Below are positions 15,950 to 24,242 of a stretch of 64,000 bases of DNA, piece by piece; position 1 is the first letter of the stretch; each line of letters begins with the position of its first letter. The translations under genes and the position numbers were made by a program. The DNA lies in the NCBI RefSeq assembly GCF_050122995.1, contig NZ_JBNLIA010000004.1:124001-188000 (forward strand), in the 5' to 3' direction. The notes below the pieces were generated by a model. That model did not search any database. It was given only the letters and a program-made list of their open reading frames with translations, and was not told the origin of the DNA. Source of the DNA: Haloparvum alkalitolerans. Lineage in GTDB: Archaea; Halobacteriota; Halobacteria; Halobacteriales; Haloferacaceae.

Positions 15950-17299
15950 GAAGGGTATCTCATCAGTACATGCTGGGTGCATAACTCACCACTCAGAACT
16001 ACCATAACCAGTGTGCTACTGTGAAGTGAGCCTAGACCAATCTCCGGCAATGTTCTGGCAGAAGAGAAGTCCGAGTCATAGTTTACCCGCTTACGGATCT
16101 ATGAGTCCGTTTCAAATATCAAACCCAATACCATTAAACCTATTACGAGATACGCCTCTCAACTCAGGCGAATAATGATCCTTCCTTGGTGGGCGATTCT
16201 AACTACCGGTATAGCGATTTTAGTCTTGGTAATTCTATTCCTAGGTCTCCGATTGATATTCAATTCAACGCAGGAAGCAGCGGTCAAAACCTTCACTATT
16301 CTGTTTATCGCTATACTCTTTCCGCTTGGGTGGATTACGAAATCCGTCAAACTTGTCGGTCGTATTTTTCCAGTCTCAGAGTGGAGTACGACCGCTTTTG
16401 AATACTATCCGGGAATCTGGTTTGGTGAAAAGGTACGTGCGGATTTTGTGGATCGAGGAGAACAATATCTCAACAGTGAGGTCGTGCAACTTGAAAAAGA
16501 AAGAGATGAGAAGCAGTTACGAGACTATATTGAGAAGACGCACGAGGTTTCGGGCAGATTAATATCGAATGGGGAGGCCGTGTTTGCATTTTCTATCGCA
16601 ATTGCAGGAGTATTCTCAGGAACACCAGGGTACGTAATGGCTGCACTTTCAGTTGGATTACTGATAATCGTCGCAGCGAGGTTAACGACCATGGAGTCGC
16701 TTCTATACGATATTCCCAAATCGGGAGTAGGTGTGAATCGACTCGAAATGATTCTTGCATGGAACGAAGGGATAGTGAACAACGATTTCCTTCTCAGGAA
16801 TGTTCTTATTCTTCGGATTATGTATGATGTTGATGGGCGATTGTACGAGCATTATTTATATAGTGTGATGGACAAGTCCGTTGCCGGAGTCAACATGAGT
16901 AAGAAAGGTACTGTTCACAATCTTCTCCGGCCATTCATTACGATTCTTGAAGCAAGAATGAGAGATGTAAGCCCCAGAGAACTGAGTAATGAGAAATACG
17001 GTGAAAACGTTCTGGAGAACCTCAGGACAGCATCTATTGATGATTCCGAGTCAAACTGACAATATCTCCGTGGATCTTCTCTCTCTTGACCCGGAATGAA
17101 GGATTGGCGCATTGAGGTGGCGACTTCTAGTCTCAATACTCTAAAATCTGTCAGGCCAGCAGAGGTCCTTACTGACGAAGCACCACAGACAGTGGGATAA
17201 AGTGCGTGAGGCGTCCAACAGTCTCCTAGGGACCGGAAATGCGGAAGAACCTCTGTACTCCGGAGGGGAGCGTTTCTTAGAGAAAGGGTGTTTAAGTTA
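15950..17299. other. AT-rich island abutting tRNA-Val 3' end
   Basis: Base composition drops sharply here against GC-rich surroundings. The island holds one coherent gene (16175-17059) and otherwise AT-rich noncoding DNA; the 15900-16174 and 17060-17299 flanks contain nothing else credible. It ends exactly where the 3' end of tRNA-Val begins, a common integration position for archaeal elements. I see no integrase and no second copy of the tRNA 3' end at the left border, so if it was inserted, the mobile parts are gone. Confidence 0.55.
16175..17059 (+). CDS. Orphan membrane protein in AT-rich island
   Basis: A 294-residue protein starting at ATG 16175. Predicted membrane helices are at about residues 6-28, 37-56, 130-147 and 152-170. 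The hydrophilic part between helices 2 and 3 is rich in K and E, and the C-terminal 110 residues are soluble. Codon use is AT-rich (many AAT, ATT, AGA and TTG codons), and the protein is much less acidic than its neighbours, suggesting recent acquisition. I recognise no family. One possibility is a cargo gene with a defence or membrane role, but nothing in the sequence proves it. Confidence 0.6.
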   Translation: MILPWWAILTTGIAILVLVILFLGLRLIFNSTQEAAVKTFTILFIAILFPLGWITKSVKLVGRIFPVSEWSTTAFEYYPGIWFGEKVRADFVDRGEQYLNSEVVQLEKERDEKQLRDYIEKTHEVSGRLISNGEAVFAFSIAIAGVFSGTPGYVMAALSVGLLIIVAARLTTMESLLYDIPKSGVGVNRLEMILAWNEGIVNNDFLLRNVLILRIMYDVDGRLYEHYLYSVMDKSVAGVNMSKKGTVHNLLRPFITILEARMRDVSPRELSNEKYGENVLENLRTASIDDSESN

Positions 17300-17374
17300 T
17301 GGGTTGGGGCGGATTCGAACCGCCGGCCTGCTCCGTGTGAAGGAGCCGTCATAACCGGGCTAGACCACCAACCC
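17300..17374 (-). tRNA. tRNA-Val (anticodon CAC)
   Basis: Read on the minus strand from 17374 the gene begins GGGTTGGTGGTCTAG, has the T-arm GGCGGTTCGAATCCGCC and ends CCAACCC plus discriminator A. The acceptor stem GGGTTGG/CCAACCC is perfect. The anticodon stem GCTCC/GGAGC encloses loop TTCACAC, giving anticodon CAC for valine GUG codons. There is no intron and CCA is not encoded. The promoter side (above 17374) carries a duplicated 26-bp sequence. Confidence 0.95.
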
Positions 17375-17391
17375 GCGTGCATCACTTCGTA

Positions 17392-17484
17392 CCCGAGGCC
17401 GAGACTTAAGGGTTACTTTGTCGTGGGACAGATCGTGACGTCGGAGTCCGCCGACGACCCCGAGGCCGAGACTTAAGGGTTACT
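17392..17484. repeat. 26-bp direct repeat containing the tRNA-Val promoter
   Basis: The same 26 bases occur at 17392-17417 and 17459-17484, 67 bp apart. Each contains CTTAAG, which on the minus strand is a haloarchaeal TATA-type element; the first copy sits about 30-36 bp upstream of the tRNA-Val 5' end. The first copy is therefore probably the tRNA promoter and the second a duplicate with no gene now in front of it. Confidence 0.7.
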
Positions 17485-17526
17485 TCTCGCGGGGGACTGA
17501 AGGGCGCGGCCGTCCATCGGTCACGC

Positions 17527-18045
17527 ATGACCCACGAACTGGAGTTCGCGGAGCGGGCGCGGCAGGCGGTCGCGGGCCTGCTCCACGCGCCGCTGTCGCT
17601 CGTCGGCCTCTACGCTGAGCGGGCGACGCCGCGGGATCAGTACGCCTGCACGCTCGCGATGCCGCACGAGGAGGTCGAGGCGCTGCTCCACCGCCTCGGC
17701 TTCGTCCGCAACCTGCTCTCCTCGCTGAAGTACCGCGCGTACGCCACGGACCCGGAGGTGACCGAGGCGAGTTGGGCGTGGTACCCCGAGGGCGCGCTGT
17801 GGAGCGACCACCAGCTTCACCTCGCGCTGTACGTCGGCCCCGACCGCGACACGACCGACGTGTACGCGCACTGGGAGCCGTCGTGGATCCGCCACCCGAT
17901 CCGCCACTATCGGGCGGAGTCGGTCGACGCGGCGGAGGGCATCCGCCGGTTCAGAACCCTCCTCCGCGAGAACGAGGTCCCGTTCGACGTCCGCGGGGTG
18001 GACGAGCGCTACGGCCCCGACGCGGCGGCCGGGACTCGGGAGTGA
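17527..18045 (+). CDS. Conserved haloarchaeal protein of unknown function
   Basis: A 172-residue soluble protein starting at ATG 17527. It has no membrane segment or known motif. Conserved-looking stretches include SSLKYRAYATDPEVTEASWAW, WYPEGALWSDHQLHLALYVG and HWEPSWIRHPIRHYRA. The many W, H and Y residues suggest a compact folded domain. The start fits a GC-rich gene boundary just past the tRNA promoter repeats. Function cannot be assigned. Confidence 0.65.
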   Translation: MTHELEFAERARQAVAGLLHAPLSLVGLYAERATPRDQYACTLAMPHEEVEALLHRLGFVRNLLSSLKYRAYATDPEVTEASWAWYPEGALWSDHQLHLALYVGPDRDTTDVYAHWEPSWIRHPIRHYRAESVDAAEGIRRFRTLLRENEVPFDVRGVDERYGPDAAAGTRE

Positions 18046-18081
18046 GACGCGGGCGGGTCGCCGCGGCGGGGCGGTCGCGGA

Positions 18082-18363
18082 TTACTCGCCGTCCGCGTCC
18101 GCGGACTCGCCGCGACCGCGGTAGTTGTCGAGCTTCTCGCGCGCGCTCGCGACCGCCTCGCGGGCCTCGCCCTCCGCGCGCTGCTCGAGCTCCTTCAGGT
18201 CGGCCATGATGGCGTCCACGCGGGAGGGCTCCGGCTCCTCCTCGTCGCCCACGATGTCGCGGACGCGCTGCTCGACCGGCTCCAGCTCCTCTTTCACGCC
18301 CTCCTTGGCGTGCTCGACCGCTCGTCCGAGGTAGTACCGCGCGTCTTCGAAGTGCTTGCTCAT
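18082..18363 (-). CDS. Small helical protein, haloarchaeal family of unknown function
   Basis: A 93-residue acidic, almost wholly helical protein starting at 18363 (MSKHFEDARYYLGRAVEHAKEG). The pattern of charged helices with DLKELEQRAEGEAREAVASAREKLDNYRG resembles a short conserved haloarchaeal family whose members are annotated only as hypothetical. It has no membrane segment and ends with an acidic tail. It follows the CoA transferase on the same strand. Confidence 0.65.
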   Translation of the reverse strand: MSKHFEDARYYLGRAVEHAKEGVKEELEPVEQRVRDIVGDEEEPEPSRVDAIMADLKELEQRAEGEAREAVASAREKLDNYRGRGESADADGE

Positions 18364-18442
18364 ACCTGTCCTCTGGGCGGCAACAGATATAGCCCTTGTG
18401 GCGGGTCGCCGCCGCCTTCCCGGGAGGTGGGCGGAGGTCCCG

Positions 18443-19711
18443 CTACTCCTCGGGGATGGCCCCGCGCTCGCGGAGGTCCGCGAGGTCGGCGTCCCGGTAG
18501 CCGAACTCCCGGAGGACCGTCTCGGTGTGCTCGCCCAGCAGCGGGGGATGCTGGCGGTAGGTCGCGGGCGTCCGCGAGAACTTCATCGGCGATCCCGGCA
18601 TCGTCACGCTGCCCGCGGTCGGGTGGTCCATCTCCACGCGCATCCCCCGCGCCTCGATCTGTGGGTCCGCGAACAGCTCCGCCATGTCGCGGACGTGGCT
18701 CGCGGGCACGTCGTGCGCCTCCAACGTCTCCACCGCCTCGGCGGTCGTCCACTCCGCGAACGCCGCGTCGAGCGCCGCGTCCAGCGCCTCGCGGTTCCGC
18801 ACGCGGTCCGCGTTTGTCGCGAAGCGCTCGTCGGCCAGCAGGTCCGGGCGGTCCAGCGCCTCGCAGAGCCGCTCCCAGAAGGCGTTCGACGTACACGCGA
18901 CGACGACGTAGCCGTCCGCGGTCTCGAACGCCTGGTACGGCGCGATGGTCGGGTGCTTGCTCCCCATCCGGCCCGGCGGGTCGCCCGAGGCGAAGTAGTT
19001 GGTCGCCATGTAGCTCATCCACGCCGCCTGCCCGTCGAGCAGGCTCACGTCGACCTTCTGGCCCGTCCCGTCGCCCAACTCGCGCTCTAAAAGCGCCGCG
19101 AGGATCGCCTGCGTGGCGTACATCCCCGCGCCGACGTCCGCGAGCGCGACGCCCACGCGGACGGGCGCGCCCCCCTCGACGCCCGTGATCGACATCAGGC
19201 CGCCCCGCGCCTGCATCATGATGTCGTAGGCGGGCTTGTCGCGGTCGGGCCCCCACTCGCCGTACCCCGAGATGCCGCAGTAGACGAGGCCGGGGTTCTC
19301 CGCCGCGAGGTCGGGGTAGTCGAGGCCCCAGTCGGCCATCTTGCCGACGCGGAAGTTCTCCACGAGCACGTCCGCCTCGCTCGCGAGGTCGCGGAACACC
19401 TCGCGGCCCGCCTCGCTCGCGAGGTTCAACTCGACCGAGCGCTTGTTCCGGTTGACGCTGACGTAGTAGGCGCTCTCGCCGGGATCGTCCGCGTCGGCTC
19501 CCGCCCGCCCGTCGGCCGCGTCGAACGTCGGGGGGTACCAGTCCCGCGTCTGGTCGCCCGTCCCCGGTCGCTCGACCTTGATCACGTCCGCGCCGAGATC
19601 GCCCAGCTGCATCGTACAGAACGGCCCCACCAGCACGCGCGAGGCGTCGAGCACCGTCACGCCCGAGAGCGGCCCCTCGTCCGTCTCCGGATCGCGGGCC
19701 TCACCGACCAT
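18443..19711 (-). CDS. CaiB/BaiF family CoA transferase
   Basis: A 422-residue class III CoA transferase, moving CoA between carboxylic acids. The N-terminus LSGVTVLDASRVLVGPFCTMQLGDLGADVIKVE is typical. D163 in KPAYDIMMQARGG is the expected catalytic aspartate that forms the mixed anhydride, and VENFRVGKMADWGLDY and SYMATNYFASG also match. Substrates cannot be inferred; succinyl-CoA:mesaconate or similar haloarchaeal acids are possible. It is divergent from the SDR gene at 19866, with about 150 bp between them holding both promoters. Confidence 0.92.
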   Translation of the reverse strand: MVGEARDPETDEGPLSGVTVLDASRVLVGPFCTMQLGDLGADVIKVERPGTGDQTRDWYPPTFDAADGRAGADADDPGESAYYVSVNRNKRSVELNLASEAGREVFRDLASEADVLVENFRVGKMADWGLDYPDLAAENPGLVYCGISGYGEWGPDRDKPAYDIMMQARGGLMSITGVEGGAPVRVGVALADVGAGMYATQAILAALLERELGDGTGQKVDVSLLDGQAAWMSYMATNYFASGDPPGRMGSKHPTIAPYQAFETADGYVVVACTSNAFWERLCEALDRPDLLADERFATNADRVRNREALDAALDAAFAEWTTAEAVETLEAHDVPASHVRDMAELFADPQIEARGMRVEMDHPTAGSVTMPGSPMKFSRTPATYRQHPPLLGEHTETVLREFGYRDADLADLRERGAIPEE

Positions 19712-19865
19712 CGTGGCTCACCATGGTCGGGGATTTCGCCCGGCCGGCCAAAGCCTTTCGCCGAGAGATCGACCGCGGGCGCCAGCGCCACACAAAAGCG
19801 TTCGGAACGCGGCGGCGGCCGGCCCCAGCGACAACGGTTATGCCACACGCGGCGAATGACGCCGT

Positions 19866-20660
19866 ATGGACCTACAGATCGACGGGAACGTCGCGCTCAC
19901 GACCGCATCGAGCAGCGGACTCGGCTTCGCCTCCGCGCAGGCGCTCGTCCGCGAGGGCGTCAACGTCGTCATCAACGGTCGCGACGAGGACCGACTCGCG
20001 GACGCCGCCGCGGACCTCCGCGCGGAGGCCGCCGGCGACGCGACCGTCCACCCCGTACAGGGCGACCTCACCGACCCGGACGACATCCAGCGACTCGTCG
20101 ACGAGACGCTCGAGGAGTTCGGCCGACTCGACCACCTCGTCACGTCCGCGGGCGGCCCGCCCTCGGGCCCGTTCCTCGAAACGGACGACGAGGACTGGGA
20201 GAACGCGTACGAACTGCTCGTGATGAGCGTCGTCCGCCTCACCCGCGCGGCCGCCGATCCCCTGCAGGAGGGCGACGGCGGCACCATCGTCAACATCACC
20301 TCCCGCTCCGTGAAGGAGGCCATCGACGGGCTCGTCCTCTCGAACTCCGTGCGCATGAGCGTCATCGGGCTGGAGAAGACGCTCTCGCAGGAGCTCGCGC
20401 CCGACGTACGCGCCAACGCCGTCCTCCCCGGTCCCCACGAGACGAGCCGCATCGAGGACCTCGTGAACGCCGCCGTCGAGCGCGGGGAGTACGACTCCTA
20501 CGAGGAGGGGCTCCAGGAGTGGGCGAACAACCCCCTCGACCGCATCGGCGACCCCATCGAACTCGGGAACACGGTCGCGTTCCTCTCCTCGCCGAAGTCC
20601 GGCTTCATCACCGGGCAGTCCGTCGTCATCGACGGCGGCGCCGGCAACGCAAACCTCTGA
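19866..20660 (+). CDS. SDR-fold oxidoreductase with altered catalytic motif
   Basis: A 264-residue short-chain dehydrogenase/reductase-fold protein. The nucleotide loop is TASSSGLG (13-20), where most members have TGxxxGIG. TSAGG at 93-97 takes the place of NNAG, and IVNITSRS (141-148) supplies the usual Ser. The catalytic Tyr-x3-Lys is not present: the aligned segment is SNSVRMSVIGLEK, with Ser and Arg near 159 and 163. The C-terminal DPIELGNTVAFLSSPKSGFITGQSVVIDGG is standard. It belongs to a divergent branch often annotated as 3-oxoacyl reductase, but chemistry by the normal mechanism is doubtful. Confidence 0.85.
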   Translation: MDLQIDGNVALTTASSSGLGFASAQALVREGVNVVINGRDEDRLADAAADLRAEAAGDATVHPVQGDLTDPDDIQRLVDETLEEFGRLDHLVTSAGGPPSGPFLETDDEDWENAYELLVMSVVRLTRAAADPLQEGDGGTIVNITSRSVKEAIDGLVLSNSVRMSVIGLEKTLSQELAPDVRANAVLPGPHETSRIEDLVNAAVERGEYDSYEEGLQEWANNPLDRIGDPIELGNTVAFLSSPKSGFITGQSVVIDGGAGNANL

Positions 20661-20727
20661 GCGGCGGTTCCGGTCGAAATCGGTGAGGGATAGCCACGCC
20701 TTTCCGTGTGGTCTGGAACGAAGTCCC

Positions 20728-20961
20728 ATGGGAATTCTCGATGCGTTCGGTTCGTTAGCCAGTGCGCTCGTCGCAGGATTCGTCATGCTCGCGTTCGCGA
20801 TCTTGAGCCTGTTCATCACGGTGTTCGTCGTGGACGTCGCCGCGTCGATCGCCGGGTTGAGCCCGGACGACGGCTTCGTCGTGCTCGGAGCGACCGTCCT
20901 CGCCGGAACGGCGATCCTCGCGGGCGGCGTCGGCTTCGCGAACCCCGAGACCCAGACGTAA
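20728..20961 (+). CDS. Small two-helix membrane protein
   Basis: A 77-residue protein starting at ATG 20728 (MGILDAFGSLASALVAGF). Two long hydrophobic segments lie at about residues 8-36 and 45-68, separated by a short polar turn GLSPDDGF, and it ends ...FANPETQT. It follows the SDR gene by 67 bp on the same strand. I see no motif that points to a function. Confidence 0.6.
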   Translation: MGILDAFGSLASALVAGFVMLAFAILSLFITVFVVDVAASIAGLSPDDGFVVLGATVLAGTAILAGGVGFANPETQT

Positions 20962-21158
20962 GCCGGCACCCGTACCGACGATCGTTCTTCGTACCCTCCT
21001 CCGATTCCGTCCGTCCCCGCCGAGCCGCGTGGCTCTTTCCGACGTTTTTGATCGGTCCATCGGACGTTCGCTATCGTGACCGCCGGTTTATCCGATCGAC
21101 CGCGGCGAGGAACCCGGGCGACCGCAACCGCTTTTGTCGCCACACGCCACCACCCTGC

Positions 21159-21506
21159 ATGGATCATGTGTCGTTCGACGACGCCGAGACGTACGAACCG
21201 GACGAGGGCTGGCAGCGGGCCGCGCTCGCAGGCAGCGACCGCTTCTCCTTCGAGTGGTTCGAGAAGCCGCCGGGCCACTCCTCGCCGATGCACGACCACG
21301 AGAACGAGCAGGTCTGCGTCTGTCTGGAGGGGGAGCTGACGGTTCACACCGAGACGGAGACCGTCACGCTCGCCGCCTACGACTCCGTCCACCTCGACGC
21401 GTGGGAGTCCCACCGCGTCGAGAACGCGGGCGACGAGCGCGCGGTCGGGCTGGACGTGTTCGCGCCCGGCCGCGGCTTCGAGTTCTGGACCGACCGGGAG
21501 GAGTGA
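21159..21506 (+). CDS. Cupin-domain protein
   Basis: A 115-residue single-domain cupin. Motif 1 is PGHSSPMHDHENEQVCVCLEGE, with H and E residues positioned to bind a metal, and motif 2 is DSVHLDAWESHRVEN with the second His. This is the small beta-barrel used by isomerases, dioxygenases and sugar-binding proteins; which one applies cannot be told. The ATG at 21159 gives a compact complete cupin, whereas the longer in-frame reading upstream is noncoding. Its stop overlaps the start of the FAH-family gene by 1 bp, so the pair probably acts in one catabolic step or pathway. Confidence 0.85.
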   Translation: MDHVSFDDAETYEPDEGWQRAALAGSDRFSFEWFEKPPGHSSPMHDHENEQVCVCLEGELTVHTETETVTLAAYDSVHLDAWESHRVENAGDERAVGLDVFAPGRGFEFWTDREE

Positions 21507-22345
21507 TGTCCGGCGAGACACACCGGATCGCCCGGACGGTCGAGGGGCGGCCCCTCCTCGGAAACGCCGAGGGGTTCGCTCCGCTCTCCGCGGCCGACTA
21601 CTCCGCGGACGCGACGACGACCGACGCCCTCGCGGCCGCCGCGACCGGTGACCTACCTCCGATGTCGGCGCTCCCCGCGAGGCCCCGCCCGACTGAGCAC
21701 GTCCGGTTCGCGGCGCCGTTCGACCCCGGAAAGCTCTGGGGGATCGGGCTCAACTACGCCGACCACGCGGCGGATCTGGACGAGGTCCGGCCCGAGGAGC
21801 CGGCGAGCTTTCTGAAACCCGCGACGACGGTCACCGCCCCCGGTGGTCCGATCCGACTCCCGCCGCGGGACGTCTCCGACCGCGTCACCGCCGAGGCGGA
21901 ACTCGGCGTGGTCATCGGCCGCACCTGCAAGGGCGTCGACGAGGCCGACTTCGCGGACGTGGTCGCGGGGTTCGTCCCGGTCATCGACATGACCGCCGAG
22001 GACATCCTCCAGCGCAACCCCCGGTTCCTCACGCGCGCGAAGAGCTTCGACTCCTTCCTCGTCGTCGGCCCGTGGGTGTCCGCGCCCGCGAGCGTCGACC
22101 GACTGGCCGAGACGACCGTCCGCACGGTGATCAACGACGAGGTGATCGCCGAGAACACGCTCGACCGGATGCTGTTCTCGCCGCCGGAACTCGTCTCGTT
22201 TCACTCCGAGGTGATGACGCTGGAGCCCGGCGACCTGATCAACACCGGCACGCCGGGCGCAGGCGTCATCGAGGACGGGGACACCGTCCGCGCCGAAGTC
22301 GACGGCGTCGGCGTCCTCGAGGCCGACGTCGTCCGCGAGTCGTAG
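21506..22345 (+). CDS. Fumarylacetoacetate hydrolase family protein
   Basis: A 279-residue member of the FAH superfamily (hydrolases, decarboxylases and isomerases of 2-oxo acids in aromatic or sugar catabolism). The substrate-entry motif GIGLNYADHAAD (79-90), metal ligands E130 and E132 in AEAELGVVIGR and D161 in VIDMTAEDI, then AKSFDSFLVVGPW and INTGTPGAGV are all present. The catalytic set looks complete. The exact substrate is open; acylpyruvate-type or 2-keto-3-deoxy sugar acid substrates are usual for this length. It overlaps the cupin stop codon by one base. Confidence 0.9.
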   Translation: MSGETHRIARTVEGRPLLGNAEGFAPLSAADYSADATTTDALAAAATGDLPPMSALPARPRPTEHVRFAAPFDPGKLWGIGLNYADHAADLDEVRPEEPASFLKPATTVTAPGGPIRLPPRDVSDRVTAEAELGVVIGRTCKGVDEADFADVVAGFVPVIDMTAEDILQRNPRFLTRAKSFDSFLVVGPWVSAPASVDRLAETTVRTVINDEVIAENTLDRMLFSPPELVSFHSEVMTLEPGDLINTGTPGAGVIEDGDTVRAEVDGVGVLEADVVRES

Positions 22346-22834
22346 AGGTCTCACACCTCCTGCGGAGCTTCTCCGACCGGACCTTCTGTCGGCGGAGCGA
22401 GCGTCAGCCACCGATTCTGTATCGCACTATGTCGTTTATCTGATCGGCGGCGGTCGGCGGATCCGGACGATTCTCGGCGAGTTCGTCGGAGATCCTCCGA
22501 AATCGGGTCCGATCGACGGCGCGAGAGGAACGGTTGAGCCGCGGCGCACGGGACAGCGCACCCTGCCCGCCTACGTAGCGCCCCGTACCGAGACGCGTGC
22601 CGCGGTCGCCGGGAGGTGGACGCTCGTCCTCCGACCGATCGGTGATGCCGTGGCGACCGTGCGGTGACTTGTCCGTCGACCCGTAGCCCCCACGCGTGCG
22701 CGTGTGAGAGTTACTCCTCCCTCACTCCCCCGTCTCGACAGGCCGGAGACACGGCCGCCCGCGTTCGGTCCGCGCGGACGCCCGTTCCGGCGTCGTCACT
22801 CCCGGGGTCGAGGCGTCGAAGAAGGGGACCGCCG
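22346..22834. other. Gene-free interval
   Basis: These 489 bases lie between the end of the FAH-family gene and the end of a convergent zinc-ribbon gene. I checked both strands for short genes and found only brief or compositionally poor frames. A few GC-rich hairpins (for example around 22690-22710) are present. Nothing resembles a tRNA, a known RNA or an insertion sequence. Confidence 0.5.
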
Positions 22835-22999
22835 CTATGCGGGGAGCGTGCTGATGCCGTTGATCCGCACGAACCCGTAGCCGCACTCCGGACAGCGCCA
22901 CTTCGTCTTCTCGCCGAGGTGGAGGTTCATCGCCGCCGACCGGTAGAACGAGCGCGTCTCCTCGCAGTTGGGACAGTCGACCTCCGCTTCGAGGCTCAT
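22835..22999 (-). CDS. 54-residue zinc-ribbon protein
   Basis: A very short gene starting at ATG 22999 and ending at the TAG at 22835. The protein opens MSLEAEVDCPNCEETRSFYR and has two CxxC pairs, C9/C12 and C36/C39 (CPNC and CPEC), the spacing of a zinc ribbon. The tail FVRINGIST is typical of conserved haloarchaeal micro-zinc-finger proteins, several of which affect biofilm and motility. Whether this one binds nucleic acid or protein is unknown. The four cysteines and the clear stop make it a convincing gene despite its size. Confidence 0.82.
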   Translation of the reverse strand: MSLEAEVDCPNCEETRSFYRSAAMNLHLGEKTKWRCPECGYGFVRINGISTLPA

Positions 23000-23179
23000 A
23001 CGCGGACGTGCACGCGGCGGGAAATTGAAGATGTTGGTTCGGTGCCGGCCGCGTCGCGAAAAGCCGACGATCGGCAGTCTATAAATCGTATATCGAGATA
23101 CACAAGGTTTCTGTGACCGTTTTTCTGGAGGGGCGTGGCTGGGTGGGCTCTACGGGCAAGATCGATGGGCCGATTCTCG

Positions 23180-23944
23180 TCACTCTTCTGCGGCGGTCCG
23201 TTCCTCGGTGACGAACGCTTCGAGGACGGACGCCGTGTCCCCGCTTCGCGAGAGGACGGTGACGATGTCGTCCGCTCGGACAGTGGTCGTCCCGTGCGGC
23301 GTGAGGACGCGATCGCCGCGCTCGATGGCGATGATCAGGGCATCGTCGTCGAGGAGCCCCTCCTGAACGGCCGCCTCGAGCGTGAGTCCGACGATGGGTG
23401 CGTCCTCCGAGACCGTCACATCGACGACGTTCGCGTCGCCCGCGAGACTGATGAAGTCGGTGGCGTCGGTGGTGGGCGGTTCGTCGTCGGGGCCGAACGG
23501 CGCGTAGGCCCCGTCGGTCTCGCTCTCGATCAGCGTCTCGTCCTCGATCTCGATCCCCAGTTTCGAGAGCGCGCGCGTGATGCGCCGGAGTGACTCGGTG
23601 TTCTCTCCCACCGCCAGGACGTGGAGGTTTCGTCGCCCGGTCATCAGTTCGCGGACGTTGATGACGCCGGGAACCGCGAGCGCTTCCCGCGCCAGCGCCT
23701 TTCGCTCGGAGACCGGCGCGTTGCACACGTAGAGGTTCGTCAACTGCCCCTCCGCGCGTTCGAAGTCGATCCCGGCGGTGTAGCCGCGGATGATGCCGTG
23801 TTCCTCGAGCTGGTCGATCCGGTTCCGGACCGTACCGGCCGAGACGTTCACCTGCTCTGCGATCGTCGGCGCGGACGTGGTTCGGGCGTCGCGCATCAGC
23901 TCGTAGATGATGCGCCGATCAATGTCGTCGAGCCGGTAGTCCAT
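23180..23944 (-). CDS. Lrp/AsnC regulator fused to a TrkA-C (RCK) domain
   Basis: A 254-residue regulator starting at ATG 23944. Residues 1-60 form an Lrp-type helix-turn-helix (DYRLDDIDRRIIYELMRDAR, then VNVSAGTVRNRIDQLEEHGII). About 65-140 are the Lrp/AsnC ligand-binding part. Residues from about 170 (NVVDVTVSEDAPIVGLTLEAAVQEGLL ... DIVTVLSR) form a TrkA-C domain, which in ion channels and antiporters binds small ligands. The fusion suggests that expression responds to a small-molecule or ion signal. It is divergent from the universal-stress/APC transporter genes, likely targets by position. Confidence 0.88.
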   Translation of the reverse strand: MDYRLDDIDRRIIYELMRDARTTSAPTIAEQVNVSAGTVRNRIDQLEEHGIIRGYTAGIDFERAEGQLTNLYVCNAPVSERKALAREALAVPGVINVRELMTGRRNLHVLAVGENTESLRRITRALSKLGIEIEDETLIESETDGAYAPFGPDDEPPTTDATDFISLAGDANVVDVTVSEDAPIVGLTLEAAVQEGLLDDDALIIAIERGDRVLTPHGTTTVRADDIVTVLSRSGDTASVLEAFVTEERTAAEE

Positions 23945-23966
23945 ACGGCGCGTACCACGGGGATCC

Positions 23967-23974
23967 ACTTTATC
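23967..23974 (-). promoter_or_regulatory. TATA-like box of the Lrp/TrkA-C gene
   Basis: On the minus strand GATAAAGT is centred about 27 bp upstream of the start at 23944, the leaderless spacing. This supports the shorter start over the in-frame ATG further upstream at 23968, which lies inside the box. Confidence 0.55.
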
Positions 23975-24078
23975 CCGCGGTTCAGTATGACGCCGATTCA
24001 GCCAGGGAAGTGCACACGTGTTACTGAATCAAAAATATAACCCGGTCATTTCTGCTCATCGAGTAATTCTATCGGAAC

Positions 24079-24088
24079 GATTATATTC
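24079..24088 (+). promoter_or_regulatory. TATA-like box upstream of short ORF and usp gene
   Basis: GATTATATTC is centred about 26 bp before the ATG at 24110. A second AT-rich stretch (AAAAATATAAC, about 24028-24038) lies further up. The interval between the two divergent genes therefore holds promoters on both strands, and probably binding sites for the Lrp-type regulator. Confidence 0.5.
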
Positions 24089-24109
24089 GACGTCTCCGAC
24101 GGTCCGACA

Positions 24110-24241
24110 ATGACTCTCGTCGAAGCGATCGAACGCAGCGTGGGGTGGACAGCCGCTCGTTCCGTTCCCGACGATCGTGACCACAGTCCGAGACCGACCG
24201 TGGAGACGGGGCGGCTACGAATCGTCCGGGGGGTGCGGTGA
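24110..24241 (+). CDS. Possible 43-residue leader or small protein
   Basis: An ATG exactly at the expected leaderless position after the TATA box opens a 43-codon frame (MTLVEAIERSVGWTAARSVP ... RLRIVRGVR) that ends one base before the GTG start of the usp gene. The tight spacing and promoter position favour translation, and stop-to-start coupling could drive usp translation. The composition is basic at the end and unlike typical haloarchaeal proteins, so it may be only a leader reading frame. Confidence 0.35.
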   Translation: MTLVEAIERSVGWTAARSVPDDRDHSPRPTVETGRLRIVRGVR

Positions 24242-24242
24242 C

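Noticed and set aside
15950..17300. Integrated provirus or plasmid
   Set aside because: Only about 1.3 kb with a single gene; no integrase, replication gene or att duplication was found.
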